Shown here piece by piece: positions 36,972 through 49,245 of a stretch of DNA of 64,000 nucleotides (the stretch's first letter is position 1; the number at the start of each line of letters is the position of its first letter). This DNA comes from Kitagawia praeruptora (lineage: Eukaryota; Streptophyta; Magnoliopsida; Apiales; Apiaceae). Position numbers and translations under genes: made by a program. The notes beneath the pieces were generated by a model. It did no database searches, was not told the DNA's origin, and saw nothing but the letters and a program-made list of their open reading frames with translations. The stretch is from contig CM075353.1 of the NCBI GenBank assembly GCA_037693485.1, positions 2,986,001 to 3,050,000 on the forward strand. Direction: 5' to 3'.

Positions 36972-37077
36972 ATACACCTCAGTATCCGGTGCCACTAAAT
37001 ATGCTATAGTTGTGCTGCAGTTAAATGATAAGACAGCTATGGATGTTTCCCTTCGTATAAACTGGTTAAAGGAAAAT
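36972..37077 (+). pseudogene. Exon-like piece in CACTA, source unknown
   Basis: An open 106-nt segment between TTTTTTAG and GTAAGT, reading SVSGATKYAIVVLQLNDK and on through MDVSLRINWLKEN. Good splice signals at both sides and protein-like composition suggest a third captured exon. I do not recognise the parent gene. Confidence 0.4.
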
Positions 37078-38042
37078 GTAAGTGTCAAATTTTCCTAGAA
37101 TTCTTTTACCATCTCATATGCTGTAAATTAATCTTGATTATCATCATCTTAAGTTAAGACCAAGAAGATTTTCCAGTAGGCCTGTGCTAAGTGTTATATG
37201 TAAGGTACTTATTAGTTGGTCCTTTACAATTTCTTAACAGTAATAAACCAAATTGTTTTATAGTTACCTCTAGCACTGTTATATACTCAAGGTCCAGTTG
37301 TAATGAATTGCCCGAGGCCTCCTTTACTTTGACTAGAATTTCAAGTTATAAGTTGTTTACGGAAAATCATCGTCTACATACCGCAATAAGTGTAGCTGAG
37401 AAAAGCCCATCGTGGGCTCAGTAGTCAGTAATATATTATGTTTTGTGATCAGAGGAGTGATGATAAGCAATTAAACATAACATGAGTGTTGCCATAGTGT
37501 CAATTTAATTGTATATTTTTTTAATGTAGTAATAACTATAGCTTTTTTTTTCCAGAAAAGGGAGAACATAAAGTGGAGGAAAGATGATGATAATTCATCA
37601 AGGAAAAAAAAACAAAAAGGTATTTTCTTTCCGTATGGCAATTCAATTATAATTTCTTGATGGAAAATATAGCTTTTGCTGGTTGAGGGCATGTGTTATT
37701 TGTTGCTTCGGACTTGTTAACGTTGGTCTACAATTCTTGGCAGGATGTCCTTCAACTTTTATAAGGACATTACTTCTGGGTGGGCCATGGGTACTATAAT
37801 CCACACATTGTGATCTCTTGATCCCAAAAGTAAAATTGAAGCTCAGTAGTTCACTCACTCCTCCATCTCTGTCTATATGCACGTGCATGGACACACACAA
37901 ATGTATTTATTTGCCATGCATATTCCAACAATGTCATATGTGAAGGCCAACGTGAAGGGATGTTGTCTAGTTATATACCATCTTCTCATATGTGGGTTGT
38001 ATACTTTCATAAAAATTTATGTTTCTAGTTTGGCATGTGCAG

Positions 38043-38270
38043 ACCAAAGAATACAAGCTTATAAATCCACCAAAGGTTCAGAGTAATCTTAAAACAGAGA
38101 TAAAGAAAGCATACAAGATTTTACTAGCATTTTTCGGCATGAAGCAAGCTTTGACAACCAATCCACGATATAATCGACGGGTTACAGAATGTCAAGAAGC
38201 TGCAAAAGTTCTGTTGGTTATTACAAAACCTTCTTTTGGTTACCAAAATGTAGTAGCTTTGTACTTGTGA
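38043..38270 (+). pseudogene. Exon-like piece in CACTA, source unknown
   Basis: It follows a GTGCAG acceptor and stays open for 75 codons to TGA, reading TKEYKLINPPKVQSNLK, KKAYKILLAFFGM and NPRYNRRVTECQEAAK. The charged, helical composition suggests a real C-terminal exon taken from a host gene. I cannot name it. It lies just before the right subterminal repeats. Confidence 0.4.
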
Positions 38271-40006
38271 AGTAGCTCTTAGATTCTTAGAGACGCAACA
38301 ATAGTTATGGATTAGTGCAACTTATGCATATTGGTTTGTCTAGTTATGTTTCGCTTTCGTTGTTATATACTGGATTGGTTTTGCAATGATAACGGAAGCT
38401 TGGTATTTGTTTCGGTTTGTTTTTTTATTGTGAATTTGGTATTTTTAGGTACATTTATATTATATATATCTATGATTAGAGCAGGTAAATACACAGCAGT
38501 TCCTTCTTCCAGAAACGATGTGCAAATATAAACTAGACATCAGTTTCTTATTTTGAAAATGATGTGTAAATATAAACTAGACATCAGTACAGTAATGCAT
38601 ACTGTTGTCCAAATACAATATAGACATCAGGTCCGTATAACAAAATGATGTATATGTTATCTTTTTAGTTGTATGTCATATGCTCAGTTAGATCAAAGAC
38701 TCTTAAGTAGCTGATATTAAAATTTTAAGCTTACATGTTTTTAAGAAACTGATGTCCAACCTCTTATTAGACATCAGTTTAGACAAGAAACCGATGTCCA
38801 ACCTCTTATCAGACATCGGCTAAAAACCGATGTCAAAGACCCCTATCTTTCTCTACACCGACAAAGACATCGGTCAGATTTCACAAAGACATCAGTTTTT
38901 AACCGATGTCTATTGCAGAAAATGTAGTATTTGTATGAGTTTATCGGTGTTTGTATTCAGATGATGGACTGTTGGTCGAAGTTTTCGTTTGTTTCGATTG
39001 AAAATCTTGTCCCGTTGCTTTGTTCTGGTGATATGTTGGTGTGATGGGAGACTGTGTGGGTTGTACCAGTGTGTGGTTGGGTATATGTGCGTGTTGTGTC
39101 CGGGTGGGGGTGTGTTGAGGGGGTGCAGACAAGAGGGAAGAAACAGGGGAGATTGAGGGACTGTTGAGTCATGAGTGCGTGTATATTATATGGTTGCGGA
39201 AGTACGAAGGTAGCAGTATGTAGTATGTAGGTTATGGTGTCAAGTCGAAGTAGAGGGAGGTGGATACGAGGAGACAGGGGAGTTAAGGTAGGTGATGTAT
39301 GGGTTATAGCTAAGTGTGGTAGGTGCAGAGCAAGAAAGCTGAGAGATTGAGATAAATGAATAAGGAGTTGTATTGATTTAAATGGTGAGAAAGGGTTTGA
39401 TGTGGGTGCTTGAGTGTGTGCACATGAGTGTGCGGATCGTATGTGTGTGAGTCTGTGACTAAATGTTAATGAGTGTTGTGTGTGTTTGGTGTTGAAGAAA
39501 AAAAAAAGAGAGTAAAGAGACAAGAGAGATCATAGTATTAGTGCTTGAGCGTGTGGATGTGTCTTTGTAATGAAAAAGGTAGATGGGCCGAGAAAGAGAA
39601 AAAAAAAGAAAGAAAGAAAATGGTGAGAGGTGAAGTGAGGGGAGTATGGTGGTAAATGCAAGTGCTTGAATGGTTGTATGTGTGTTTAATCAATTCAATG
39701 TGTAAGTAAGTTTGGTCGTAATTACTTGGTTATGATTAATGTGTGTATTTGAATTGGTGTAGTTAATATTAATTGATGATAATTGAGTACGAGTGTAGTA
39801 TGCTTAGAAATATTTATTTAATTTTTAGCGATAATTATATTTAAGCGTCATGTAACTTGCAAGGTTGTTGACAACTAAAACATTTCATGAGATGATTTGA
39901 TCTTAAGGTTTGTCTAACAAAGGATATGAGTGATCATGCGAGAAGTTCATGATAAATATATATTTTGTTGAGCTATTTATGTGACGACTTGGTTGTGTGT
40001 GTATAT

Positions 40007-41253
40007 TGATAAGTGGATTTTATATCCACTTGGAACATTCTATATCGGCTTAAATTGATTGTTTTGGACTCAAGTTTGTGTAGTTTTGATGTGTTTTGTG
40101 TAGTTGTGCAGGTTTGCAAGAATATCTAAGCTTTTGTCGTTTTTGGAAATTTAATTGATTAAAATTCGGATTTTCCGGGAAGGCTGCGCAGCTTATACTG
40201 TTTTGGCCATATCTGGAGTTCTAGAAGTCCGTTTTCAGCGATCTTACTGCCCACGCGAAGCTTGAGAGATTTTCTACAACCTGGGATAGGAAACAAGTGC
40301 AAGAAATATGCTGAATTAAATCGCGCACGTGTTCTTATTAAAGAAGGCTTGGAATTTACTGTTTTGCACTTTTTCTAATTCTAATTGTATTCTGGGCAGT
40401 TTTGGGTACCTTCTTTAAATCCTAATTGTAATAGAAGGCAATTTCTTGCTAGGCAAGATTTGTAGAGCCTATTTAAACACATCCTACCATTGTAAATAAT
40501 AACAATTCATAGCTTTTAATCGTATCAAGGTACTTTCGATCTTCAATTCTTTCTTCAATATTATGTTTTCATTCATTATCATTATTATTATGTTTTCTTT
40601 ATTAAATATGCGTAACTAATTCTCTAATCTGAGGATTGGGTAGTATTCCTTGGTATTCATGAATGCTTGATTACGTGATTTTCTACTTTGCTGATCTGTT
40701 AATGAGATCTTAACACAATTAGAAGAGTAGCTAACTTTTGATTGTATTCTAGGGATTGTAATAAGCTTGGGAGAGAAGTTGCAATCTTAGTACATGATTT
40801 AACAGACATAATTTGAATATTAGATCGGGAGATTAATAGGAGAATTGTGAGACATATAATTCTTGGCACTTAACAGTTTATAGATATACTTTGATTGTAT
40901 CACGGGAGTGACAATTAGGGTGTAGTTGTAGGCACTATATTGTAACCTGGGAGGGTACAGTATAACTTTAGAAGAATTGTTTTCAGCAAGGTAGGAACAC
41001 AGATATCACATTAATATTGAGCATATATTGAGACCAAGTGAAGAATCCCAGTTCTTAGATTGTTTTCCCATATATTTGAATCTAAGTTTAAAATCAATTC
41101 TTAGTGCTTGTAATTAGTTCTTGGTTAATTTAGTTAATACCCAAACCCAAAATTCTTCTCACACACTTCTAGACGTAAAGAGATAAGAAACCTGAACTTT
41201 GATATTACATTCAGTCCTTCCCTGAGAACGAACACACAAAAATACTACTAACA
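40007..41253 (+). repeat. 5' LTR of Athila-like element
   Basis: Runs from TGATAAGTGG to CTACTAACA. A TATA-like TATTTAAA at 40470-40477 is kept in the other LTR at 47287-47294. Confidence 0.92.
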
Positions 41254-41256
41254 AAT

Positions 41257-41274
41257 TGGCGCCGCTGCCGGGGA
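41257..41274 (+). other. Primer binding site (tRNA-Asp type)
   Basis: TGGCGCCGCTGCCGGGGA starts 4 nt after the LTR. It matches the complement of plant tRNA-Asp with one change and is the usual Athila primer site. Confidence 0.9.
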
Positions 41275-41364
41275 AGGCAGTATAGTTGAGTTTAGGTTAA
41301 TTGTTTCTTATTGTTTAGATTTTAATTGGTTCCACAAGTTGTTTTGTTGGTGATTTTCAGGTGT

Positions 41365-43652
41365 ATGCTACGTTCATCTTGCGTTAGAAAATTGGAATTT
41401 GACCCTGAAATTGAGCGTACCTTGAGAAAGATAAGAAAAGAAAAAGCTAAGATGACGGACGCTGAGAATGTTAACGCAAATGTTAATGCAAATGTTAATG
41501 TTGATCAGACTTCTATTTGGGACCATGAGACACCTAATCCTGCCAATTGCATGTACAAAACTCTAGAGATTGGTGCAACCCAATTCAACATTAACCCGAG
41601 TTTAATTCAGATGATCAGCAATCAAGCTTTTGAAGGAGATATTGAATTAGAGGACCCACACAGACATCTAGAGCGTTTCGTGCAGATGTGTGGCTCATTC
41701 AGAATCACTGGTGTTACGAGTGATCAGATTCGTCTCCATATGTTTCCCTACTCTATTAAGGGAAGAGCTTTGGAATGGTTTCAGCAACTTCCAAACACTG
41801 CGGTTGCTACATGGGATAGTCTTTCTACTGCATTCTTGTCCAAATATTATCCTTCTGACAAGACGCAACAATTGAGGACTATGATTATGAGTTTCAAAGC
41901 ACAACCGGGTGAAGGTCTATATCAGGCATGGGAGAGATTCAAGCCTTGGAAGATTGGCAGATCATTAGTACTTTTTATGGGGCCATGAATGCAGATATTC
42001 GTTTGAGTTTGGATGTGGCTGCTGGTGGAAATTTCAAGAAGGCACCAACTACACAGGCTAAAGCACTCCTTGAGGAATTGGCATCTAATAATTATTCATG
42101 GGCACCTAGTGGGACGAGCTCAGCAAAAGCAGCACAAGAATCTGAGATGATCAACATGCTGGCTCAAAAATTGGATACTCTAACTCAGGAGGTGCGAGGA
42201 CAAAGGGCAAATGTGAATGCTATTTCTTCACCTATGGAGGGGTATAATGATTATGGTGCTAGTCAGAACTCTTATGTGCAACAATTTCCAGAAGAAGCAT
42301 CTTTCATTCAGGGAAGACAGCCGTGGCCTGTTCAGAATAACTCCTATTACAATCCAAATCAAAGGCCAAACAACAATCTTTCTTACAGTAATAATCATAC
42401 GGCTAATCCTTCTTATGCATTTCCAAGGCAGAATCAACCTTCTGGTTTTCAGTCACGACCACCATATCAAGCACAACAGCAGTATCAACCTCCTCCAAAG
42501 AAAGAACCAGCTGATTGGGATGTTGCACTAAATAAGATTATGCAAGGAACTTCTGGGGCATTGGCTAATATGGAATCAAGAATAGAGCAGATGGCATCAT
42601 CTCAAAAGATGCTAGAAACGAAGATTGGACAGATTGCCTCCAAGATGGGTGTTCGTGAGCAAGGATCACTTCCTAGTCAACCCGACCAGACTGGTAAAGA
42701 GCAATGCAAAGCAATTACTTTGAGGAGCGGGAAAGAGTTGCCCGAGGTTGAGGTTCTTGAGCCTAAAGAGAAGGATACTGAAAAAGAAAGTGAGATAGTA
42801 GAGATCGATGCAGAAAAGTCAGAGAAAGTAGATGAAGAGAAGAAGGAAGAAGAACTAGAAAAGCCGTATGTTCCTCCACCACCTTATGTTCCTCCTATTC
42901 CATTTCCACAGAGACTTCACAACAGGCAGTTAGAGAAGCAGTACGAGAAGTTCTTGACTATGTTCCGGCAGTTGCATGTCAATATTCCTTTGGCTGAAGC
43001 TTTGAATCAAATGCCACTCTATGCTAAATTTCTTAAGGAGATGTTGACAAAGAAGAGGAAACTTGAGGGTGCAGAAACCATTACTCTCAATGCTGAATGC
43101 AGTGCAGTCATCCAAAAGGCCATTCCTCAAAAATTGAAAGATCCGGGAAGCTTTTCTTTGCCTTGCACTATTGGGAAGATGGAGAACATGAAAGCCTTGT
43201 GTGATTTAGGGGCTAGTGTGAGTTTGATGCCATATTCAATCTGCAAACGACTTGCTCTTGGAGAGCTTAAAAAGACACGGATTTCACTTCAGTTAGCGGA
43301 TCGTTCTGTTAAATATCCGTTGGGGGTCGTTGAAGATGTGGTTGTCAAAGTGGACAAATTTGTCATACCTTGTGATTTTGTGGTGTTAGAGATGGATGAA
43401 GATGTCGAGATACCCATTATCTTGGGAGGGCCATTCTTGGCTACTGTTGGCACTATAATCGATGTTAAAGCTGGAAAATTGACATTGAATGTTGGCGAGG
43501 ACAAAGTGGAATTTGATCTAAACAAAGCAATGAAGATGCCTCCTTTTGGAGCAACTTGTTTTACTGTTGACAGAGTTGATGAAATTGTGCAGCTAGAAAA
43601 TGAACACTTCATGGGAGCAGAAAGGGTATTAGATGATGTAGTAGAAGAATAA
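41365..43652 (+). pseudogene. gag-pro: Frameshifted gag-protease of Athila-like element
   Basis: The Gag frame starts at MLRSSCVRK (41365; an ATG at 41326 is upstream in frame). It has the Athila Gag core: MISNQAFEGDIELEDPHRHL, LHMFPYSIKGRALEWFQQL, LSKYYP and AWERFK. Just after AWERFK (41947) a short stretch is missing and the frame shifts. The second frame resumes at LEDWQIISTFY and continues through a Gln/Asn/Pro-rich linker, an acidic Lys/Glu stretch and the retropepsin region with DLGASVSLMPYSI (43203) and IILGGPFLATV. It ends at TAA 43650-43652. No zinc knuckle is seen. The protein would be Gag capsid plus protease; the shift should prevent a full product. Confidence 0.85.
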
Positions 43653-43682
43653 GCACTTGTTGTTCGAGACACGGAAGTTGAG

Positions 43683-44036
43683 ATGGTTTTTACACTTTCA
43701 GAGGCACCACAGGTGGAACTTAAACCTCTACCTGCTAAGTTGAGGTATGTCCTTTTGAATAATGAGCTAGTGATTTTTGAAGAGGGGCATGATAACGTGT
43801 TGCGAAGGTGGAAAACCGATGATACGGAAGAAGAAATTTTTGTTCAGCCGGTTGAGTCGGAGAAGCATCTTAGAGGTGTGAAGAAGAAAAAGAAGAAAAT
43901 TTCGCCGTTGGGTTGTAGAATCAAGTTGAAATCTGATGGAAGAGATTTGTGGAAATTAAGCAAACCGGATGTCAACGTTCGTATGAATGGTTTGTCTGTT
44001 GAAGATGGTTCAGTTATTCTTTTGAAACCACCATGA
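43683..44036 (+). CDS. Short ORF after protease, RT-linker stub
   Basis: 117 aa. The start (EAPQVELKPLPAKLRYVLL) resembles the linker before RT in Athila pol, after which RT, RNase H and integrase are absent. The remainder has a run of six lysines and ends IKLKSDGRDLWKLSKP...ILLKPP, which I do not recognise. This looks like a pol deletion junction that happens to stay open. It ends 10 nt before the structured 3' block. Function doubtful. Confidence 0.4.
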   Translation: MVFTLSEAPQVELKPLPAKLRYVLLNNELVIFEEGHDNVLRRWKTDDTEEEIFVQPVESEKHLRGVKKKKKKISPLGCRIKLKSDGRDLWKLSKPDVNVRMNGLSVEDGSVILLKPP

Positions 44037-44046
44037 TTTGAGGAAG

Positions 44047-44302
44047 TAACGTCAGGCTATTGACGTTAAAGGAGCGCTTCGTGGGAGGCAACCCACGCAT
44101 TAGTGTAGGAAGAAAAAAAAAATTTGTGTTTTTTCTATAAAAAAAAAAAATCGAATTTTTGAGCAGGTTGCAGCCCTGTAACGCAGGCTGCACCTGCGTT
44201 TCTGCAATTTCCGCAGTTTGCCTCCCTGTAACGCAGGCTGCGCCTGCGTTACTGCCCTTCCAGCAATCTGCGCGCCTGATGCGCAACCTGCCCCGGCGCA
44301 TC
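44047..44302 (+). other. Structured 3' block: five successive hairpins
   Basis: Stem-loops: TAACGTCA/TGACGTTA (44047-44068); CGTGGG/CCCACG (within 44079-44097, in the GGGAGGCAACCCA motif seen downstream of pol in many Athila-like elements); AACGCAGG/CCTGCGTT at 44180 and a variant at 44230; and GATGCGC/GCGCATC at about 44278. The last three are again about 50 bp apart. The block is conserved with the reverse-strand copies at 17831 and 22012. Confidence 0.75.
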
Positions 44303-44523
44303 TGTTCTTCATGCAAATTGCCCTGCACGCACGCAGCTTGCGCGTGTCCAGAGAAGAGAAAAAAATTTTGAGCGTGGTCACCTGTTGCCATGTACCTGTT
44401 GCCATGTTAATTTTTGAATTAACTTTTACACCCCATTCTTTTTATACCCCCATCTCTCTAATTCTTTTCCTATTTCTATTTCAAAAACCCTCCATCTTTT
44501 CTCCAAAAATTCTAAACCTATTT

Positions 44524-44524
44524 C

Positions 44525-44612
<88 letters not shown>

Positions 44613-44720
44613 TGTTATTATTATTATTATTATAGTTATTATTTATTATTATTATTATTTTCTTTATTATTATTATCTTTATAATTTTTATCATTATTTA
44701 TTATTCTTATTATTATTATT
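44524..44720 (+). repeat. (ATT)n microsatellite
   Basis: An almost pure TTA/ATT repeat in the first 90 bp, then interrupted. It lies in the 3' tail of the Athila-like element. Confidence 0.95.
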
Positions 44721-46823
44721 TATTTATTATTTTTTTTATATATATACCCACCTATACATACAAATCCAATTCCTCTTCTAATTTATTTTAATCTCTAAAA
44801 ATTCAATTCTAAAGAGGAATTAATTGCAAGTTCACCTCTTTGATTCGTATTGGGTAAATCTTTTTCTCTAATCTTATTTTTATTATGAATTTGTGTTCTT
44901 GTCAATTGGATTTTGTAGTGTTCAGGAAAGGTGGCCAGTCTATGGAGCTCGTACGCAGTATCCACCGCCAGATTCTGATTCCTCCGAGGAGGAGGACGAG
45001 TAGGTATGTTTTCTGCTATCCCTTGTATTTACTTCCATTCAATGAGGACATTGAATATTTTAAGTTTGGGGGTGGTTTGAGGGATATGTAGTTGTTGTTG
45101 TATTATTTGTTCATGTAGGATTTCATGCTTTGCATATTAGTAGTAGTAAATTATGCATATTTGTTCGTGTTATCTACGTTTGTTTCATATAGGACATTCT
45201 GTTTTTTATTTTCGTATATCATGTGAGTTCATAATAGTTTGCATTTGCACCCATGCTTGATAGGAATTTTGTGTTGTTGACGCTTTTGATTGAGAAGTGA
45301 TATGCTTTGTTCTTGTGCACACACATACACTAGTAAGTTGAAGCTAGTAGACTTATTGAATGTTGTAAGTGATTAGAAGGACATGAATATGTGCAAGATG
45401 ATTTAGTTTGCATGCTTTGAATACAAGTCGGTGCGTTAGAGAGATTTTTGCTTGGGATTGAGTATGTTTTTCCACCAAGTGAGTTTTTGAGCCATATTGC
45501 ATATTTTTTGCAATTTATTCGTTTGCTTGAGTGTCCACGGATTGTTTGCATTGCTAGCAGTTGTTTGAGGTCTTTCTTGAAACGCATGACATTATTTGAC
45601 GATTAAAATGATAAAGGCATTAGGAATAACAGCATATTTTCCCATATTACCACACCATTTAAACTTGATCAATTAGTTACCCGTTGAGCTTAATCCTATT
45701 TTTTTTCGGTGACACACCACGTTACTTGCCATATATCCTTTTTATTGTATTGGCCTTATAGTAATTTTGAACCCAATTGTCAAAGGCTAGTATTGTGCTT
45801 AAGGGAGTGATAAGGTGTTCATAAAAAGGGGGGTTATTGATGATCATACCGTTGGGGGAAATATTGAAATTGGGTTTGTTTACTTGATAGTCGGCATATG
45901 TAATAAATTGTGGGATCATTGTTATTGTTTATATTATTGTTTTATTTAGCTCTCGAAAAAAAAAGAAAAAAAAAGAAAAAAAAAAAAAAAAAAAAGAAAA
46001 AAAATATTATGAGAGCATGTTTGTGTTTGTTATGATCCTACTTTAGTCGACTAGTCGAGTGTTCTTAGTAAAATTTATGTGGGGGGAAATAGGGTGTTGT
46101 GAATGGTTCATTATGGTACTTACTAGCTTTTGACACTTCACCTGTTTTTGGCTTATTTGACATACCTTGTCCCTAGCCCACGTTACAACCCAATTAAAGA
46201 CCTTTTGATTATCGTCATTGATGTATGTTGTGTTAAGAGTTAGATTGATACCAAATGTCAAGCATGTTTATGATTTTGTTGGAATTGAGTGATACACTTA
46301 CCCTTGTTCTTGAGTGAATATTCTTTTGCGAGTGGATTGTGAGTGTTTGCTTATTTTTGCGTATGAGATCCCGAGTTTTGTCTCAAAGATGTACTCTTGT
46401 AGGCTTAGCATGTTTACTAACTTATTCTTACACTTGACATGGACTTGTGAGAACTTATGCATGTTCATTGAGTAGACTATGTGAATACTTGCACTTTCGA
46501 CACCAAGACATTGCGTATTTACTTTGATTCTTAAGTTGATATGGCATGAGAGGATTTGAAGGTATGGTAGGCTAGATTAATTGCAATTTTCATATTAGTT
46601 ACATTCATGCATTGCATTGCATTAGGTTAAATGGATTTTGTGGGTACATTCGCTATAGACCCTCACGAGACCTTACTCGTCCACTAGGGCTGCCTAGGGG
46701 TTTAAAGGGCTTGTTGCATATGCCAAATGCAACCGTGATCACCTACAGAAGTGGTACTAGTTAGTTAGTTAGTTATAATTGTTTATGCTTGAGGACAAGC
46801 ATCGGTTTAAGTTTGGGGGTGTT
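44721..46823 (+). other. Long non-coding 3' tail and polypurine tract
   Basis: About 2.1 kb without a credible gene. It is homologous in reverse to 15478-17640 and 19917-21820. It includes an A/G homopolymer tract at 45957-46006. It ends GTTTAAGTTTGGGGGTGTT, whose TTTGGGGGTG (46813-46822) serves as polypurine-like tract before the LTR at 46824. Being kept in all copies, it probably holds packaging or replication signals (inference). Confidence 0.6.
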
Positions 46824-48070
46824 TGATAAGTGGATTTTATATCCACTTGGAACATTCTATATCGGCTTAAATTGATTGTTTTGGACTCAAGTTTGTGTAG
46901 TTTTGATGTGTTTTGTGTAGTTGTGCAGGTTTGCAAGAATATCTAAGCTTTTGTCGTTTTTGGAGATTTAATTGATTAAAATTCGGATTTTCCGGGAAGG
47001 CTGCGCAGCTTATACTGTTTTGGCCATATCTGGAGTTCTAGAAGTCCGTTTTCAGCGATCTTACTGCCCACGCGAAGCTTGAGAGATTTTCTACAACCTG
47101 GGATAGGAAACAAGCGCAAGAAATATGCTGAATTAAATCGCGCACGTGTTCTTATTAAAGAAGGCTTGGAATTTACTGTTTTGCCCTTTTTCTAATTCTA
47201 ATTGTATTCTGGGCAGTTTTGGGTACCTTCTTTAAATCCTAATTGTAATAGAAGGCAATTTCTTGCTAGGCAAGATTTGTAGAGCCTATTTAAACACATC
47301 CTACCATTGTAAATAATAACAATTCATAGCTTTTAATCGTATCAAGGTACTTTCGATCTTCAATTCTTTCTTCAATATTATGTTTTCATTCATTATCATT
47401 ATTATTATGTTTTCTTTATTAAATATGCGTAACTAATTCTCTAATCTGAGGATTGGGTAGTATTCCTTGGTATTCATGCATGCTTGATTACGTGATTTTC
47501 TGCTTTGCTAATCTGTTAATGAGATCTTAACACAATTAGAAGAGTAGCTAACTTTTGATTGTATTCTAGGGATTATAATAAGCTTGGGAGAGAAGTTGCA
47601 ATCTTAGTACATGATTTAACAGACATAATTTGAATATTAGATCGGGAGATTAATAGGAGAATTGTGAGACATATAATTCTTGGCACTTAACAGTTTATAG
47701 ATATACTTTGATTGTATCACGGGAGTGACAATTAGGGTGTAGCTGTAGGCACTATATTGTAACCTGGGAGGGTACAGTATAACTTTAGAAGAATTGTTTT
47801 CAGCAAGGTAGGAACACAAATATCACATTAATATTGAGCATATATTGAGACCAAGTGAAGAATCCCAGTTCTTAGATTGTTTTCCCATATATTTGAATCT
47901 CAGTTTAAAATCAATTCTTAGTGCTTATAATTAGTTCTTGGTTAATTTAGTTAATACACAAACCCAAAATTCTTCTCACACACTTCTAGACGTAAAGAGA
48001 TAAGAAACCTGAACTTTGATATTACATTCAGTCCTTCCCTGAGAACAAACACACAAAAATACTACTAACA
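46824..48070 (+). repeat. 3' LTR of Athila-like element
   Basis: 1247 bp, the same length as the 5' LTR and about 99% alike by eye. Followed by TATAT of the target duplication. Confidence 0.92.
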
Positions 48071-49245
48071 TATATATATATAGGTAACGTCGAGGTAGAA
48101 ATTAAATGATAGGTTATTGATTGTAAATGGACCATCTGAGGAGTACTAAAGTAGTACTTCATCATTTTATAGGTACGAATAAGAGGCCAGTTTAGAGCCA
48201 GTGCGAAAGTAGATGGAATTTTGAGAAAGAAAACATTTATTGGAATCAAGGAGGGTATGCAACTGGAGACTTGATGAATTATGGAGGAGAGATAGACGTA
48301 TCGTCGAGTAGAGGTCAACATATGAAGAAGTAGAGGTTGTCGTAAAGTTGAGTAACGAAGTGATGTTTGTGAATCCGAAACTTCGTATATTGAGGCAAGT
48401 GTTCCTATTCCTCACTTATCGTTCAAGTGAGTTGTTCCTTTAATTGTGAAACAAATAATGATGAGTAAGTATATATCTTACCTGCTTTATTGTTGATGAT
48501 TTGATTAAAATATTCTTTTAAATATCTGATGATTTATTGCTGAGAATTGACTATTTTTACAATAATATTGTGAATCAGTGATACTTCCTTGTGGAAATAA
48601 AATTAAATCAATTGCTTAACTAGTCGGGATCCCACTAGTGAAACATTGAACCTATCATGTCAGATTACACAGTCCATACTTTCTTTTAATCCGTATCTTG
48701 TGATTTGAGCTTCTGACAAAAGATATTTGTTTTATTTGCCATGATTTATTTATATCCCTGCTTTACTACACACTTGCTGAGCATTTCTTCCGCTCATACT
48801 TGTTTGTTCGAAATTCTAACTTTTCAGTAAGGTAGTTTGGCGAGACTTATCCGTACAGTTTGGAAAGAGAAAAAGCAAGAAGCTATTCGAAGATGACTTG
48901 ACTCAAGAGGACTAGATCTAGTGTAAGATATATTTTATATAGTTGTACTATAATAATTATTATTATGTATTATATAGCTGGCCTGGTACACTTCTTGTCG
49001 AAGCTATTCCAGTGGTTTAAAATTTGATTCAAATGGATTGTTGTAAAGAAAAGTTTTTATTTAATGGAATTTGGATTCTTGTTTCTAGTCCTATAGCCTA
49101 AAAGATCTTGGATAGATGGGGTCACAAATGATATACTTCAATTTTGGATGATTACAAGAGATATTGTGTTATTAACAGGTGATTATATTTTGAGGATTTT
49201 CCCGTAACGACCAAATCCCCTGACCCCGGATTTGGGGGCGTTACA

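Larger units (their letters stand above)
34647..38929 (+). mobile_element. CACTA element carrying host gene fragments
   Basis: The left end is CACTACTAGAAAAAG. The right end, reverse complemented, reads TACTACATTTTCTGC, an imperfect mate. Both ends carry subterminal repeats of GACATCGG/ACCGATGTC (34670-34800 and 38520-38910), typical of the CACTA superfamily. No transposase is seen. The interior holds exon-like pieces from at least two host genes with splice sites. No clean 3-bp target duplication is visible (TAA against TTT), perhaps because the last base has changed. Confidence 0.75.
40007..48070 (+). mobile_element. Complete non-autonomous Athila-like element
   Basis: 8064 bp with two LTRs of 1247 bp each, a tRNA-Asp-type primer site, gag and protease, no RT, RNase H or integrase, a long 3' tail and a polypurine tract. 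The target duplication is TATAT (40002-40006 and 48071-48075). The LTRs differ at about 13 sites by eye (about 1%), so it moved recently although its gag is shifted and pol is gone. Proteins from a full Athila-type relative must have mobilised it. It is inserted in the chromovirus solo LTR. Confidence 0.9.
33545..49245 (+). mobile_element. Chromovirus solo LTR with two nested insertions
   Basis: Starts TGTAACAACCCGG and ends GGGGGCGTTACA, matching the ends of the chromovirus LTR at 10798-15477. It is flanked by a perfect 5-bp duplication TGAAG (33540-33544 and 49246-49250). Removing the CACTA (34647-38929) and the Athila-like element with one duplication copy (40007-48075) leaves an LTR of about 3.35 kb. 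No internal region or second LTR exists, so this is a solo LTR left by recombination, later hit twice. Confidence 0.85.

Noticed and set aside
44218..44781. Open frame of 187 codons with a long Leu run
   Set aside because: It is a translation of the (ATT)n microsatellite and of the hairpin block inside a retroelement tail.
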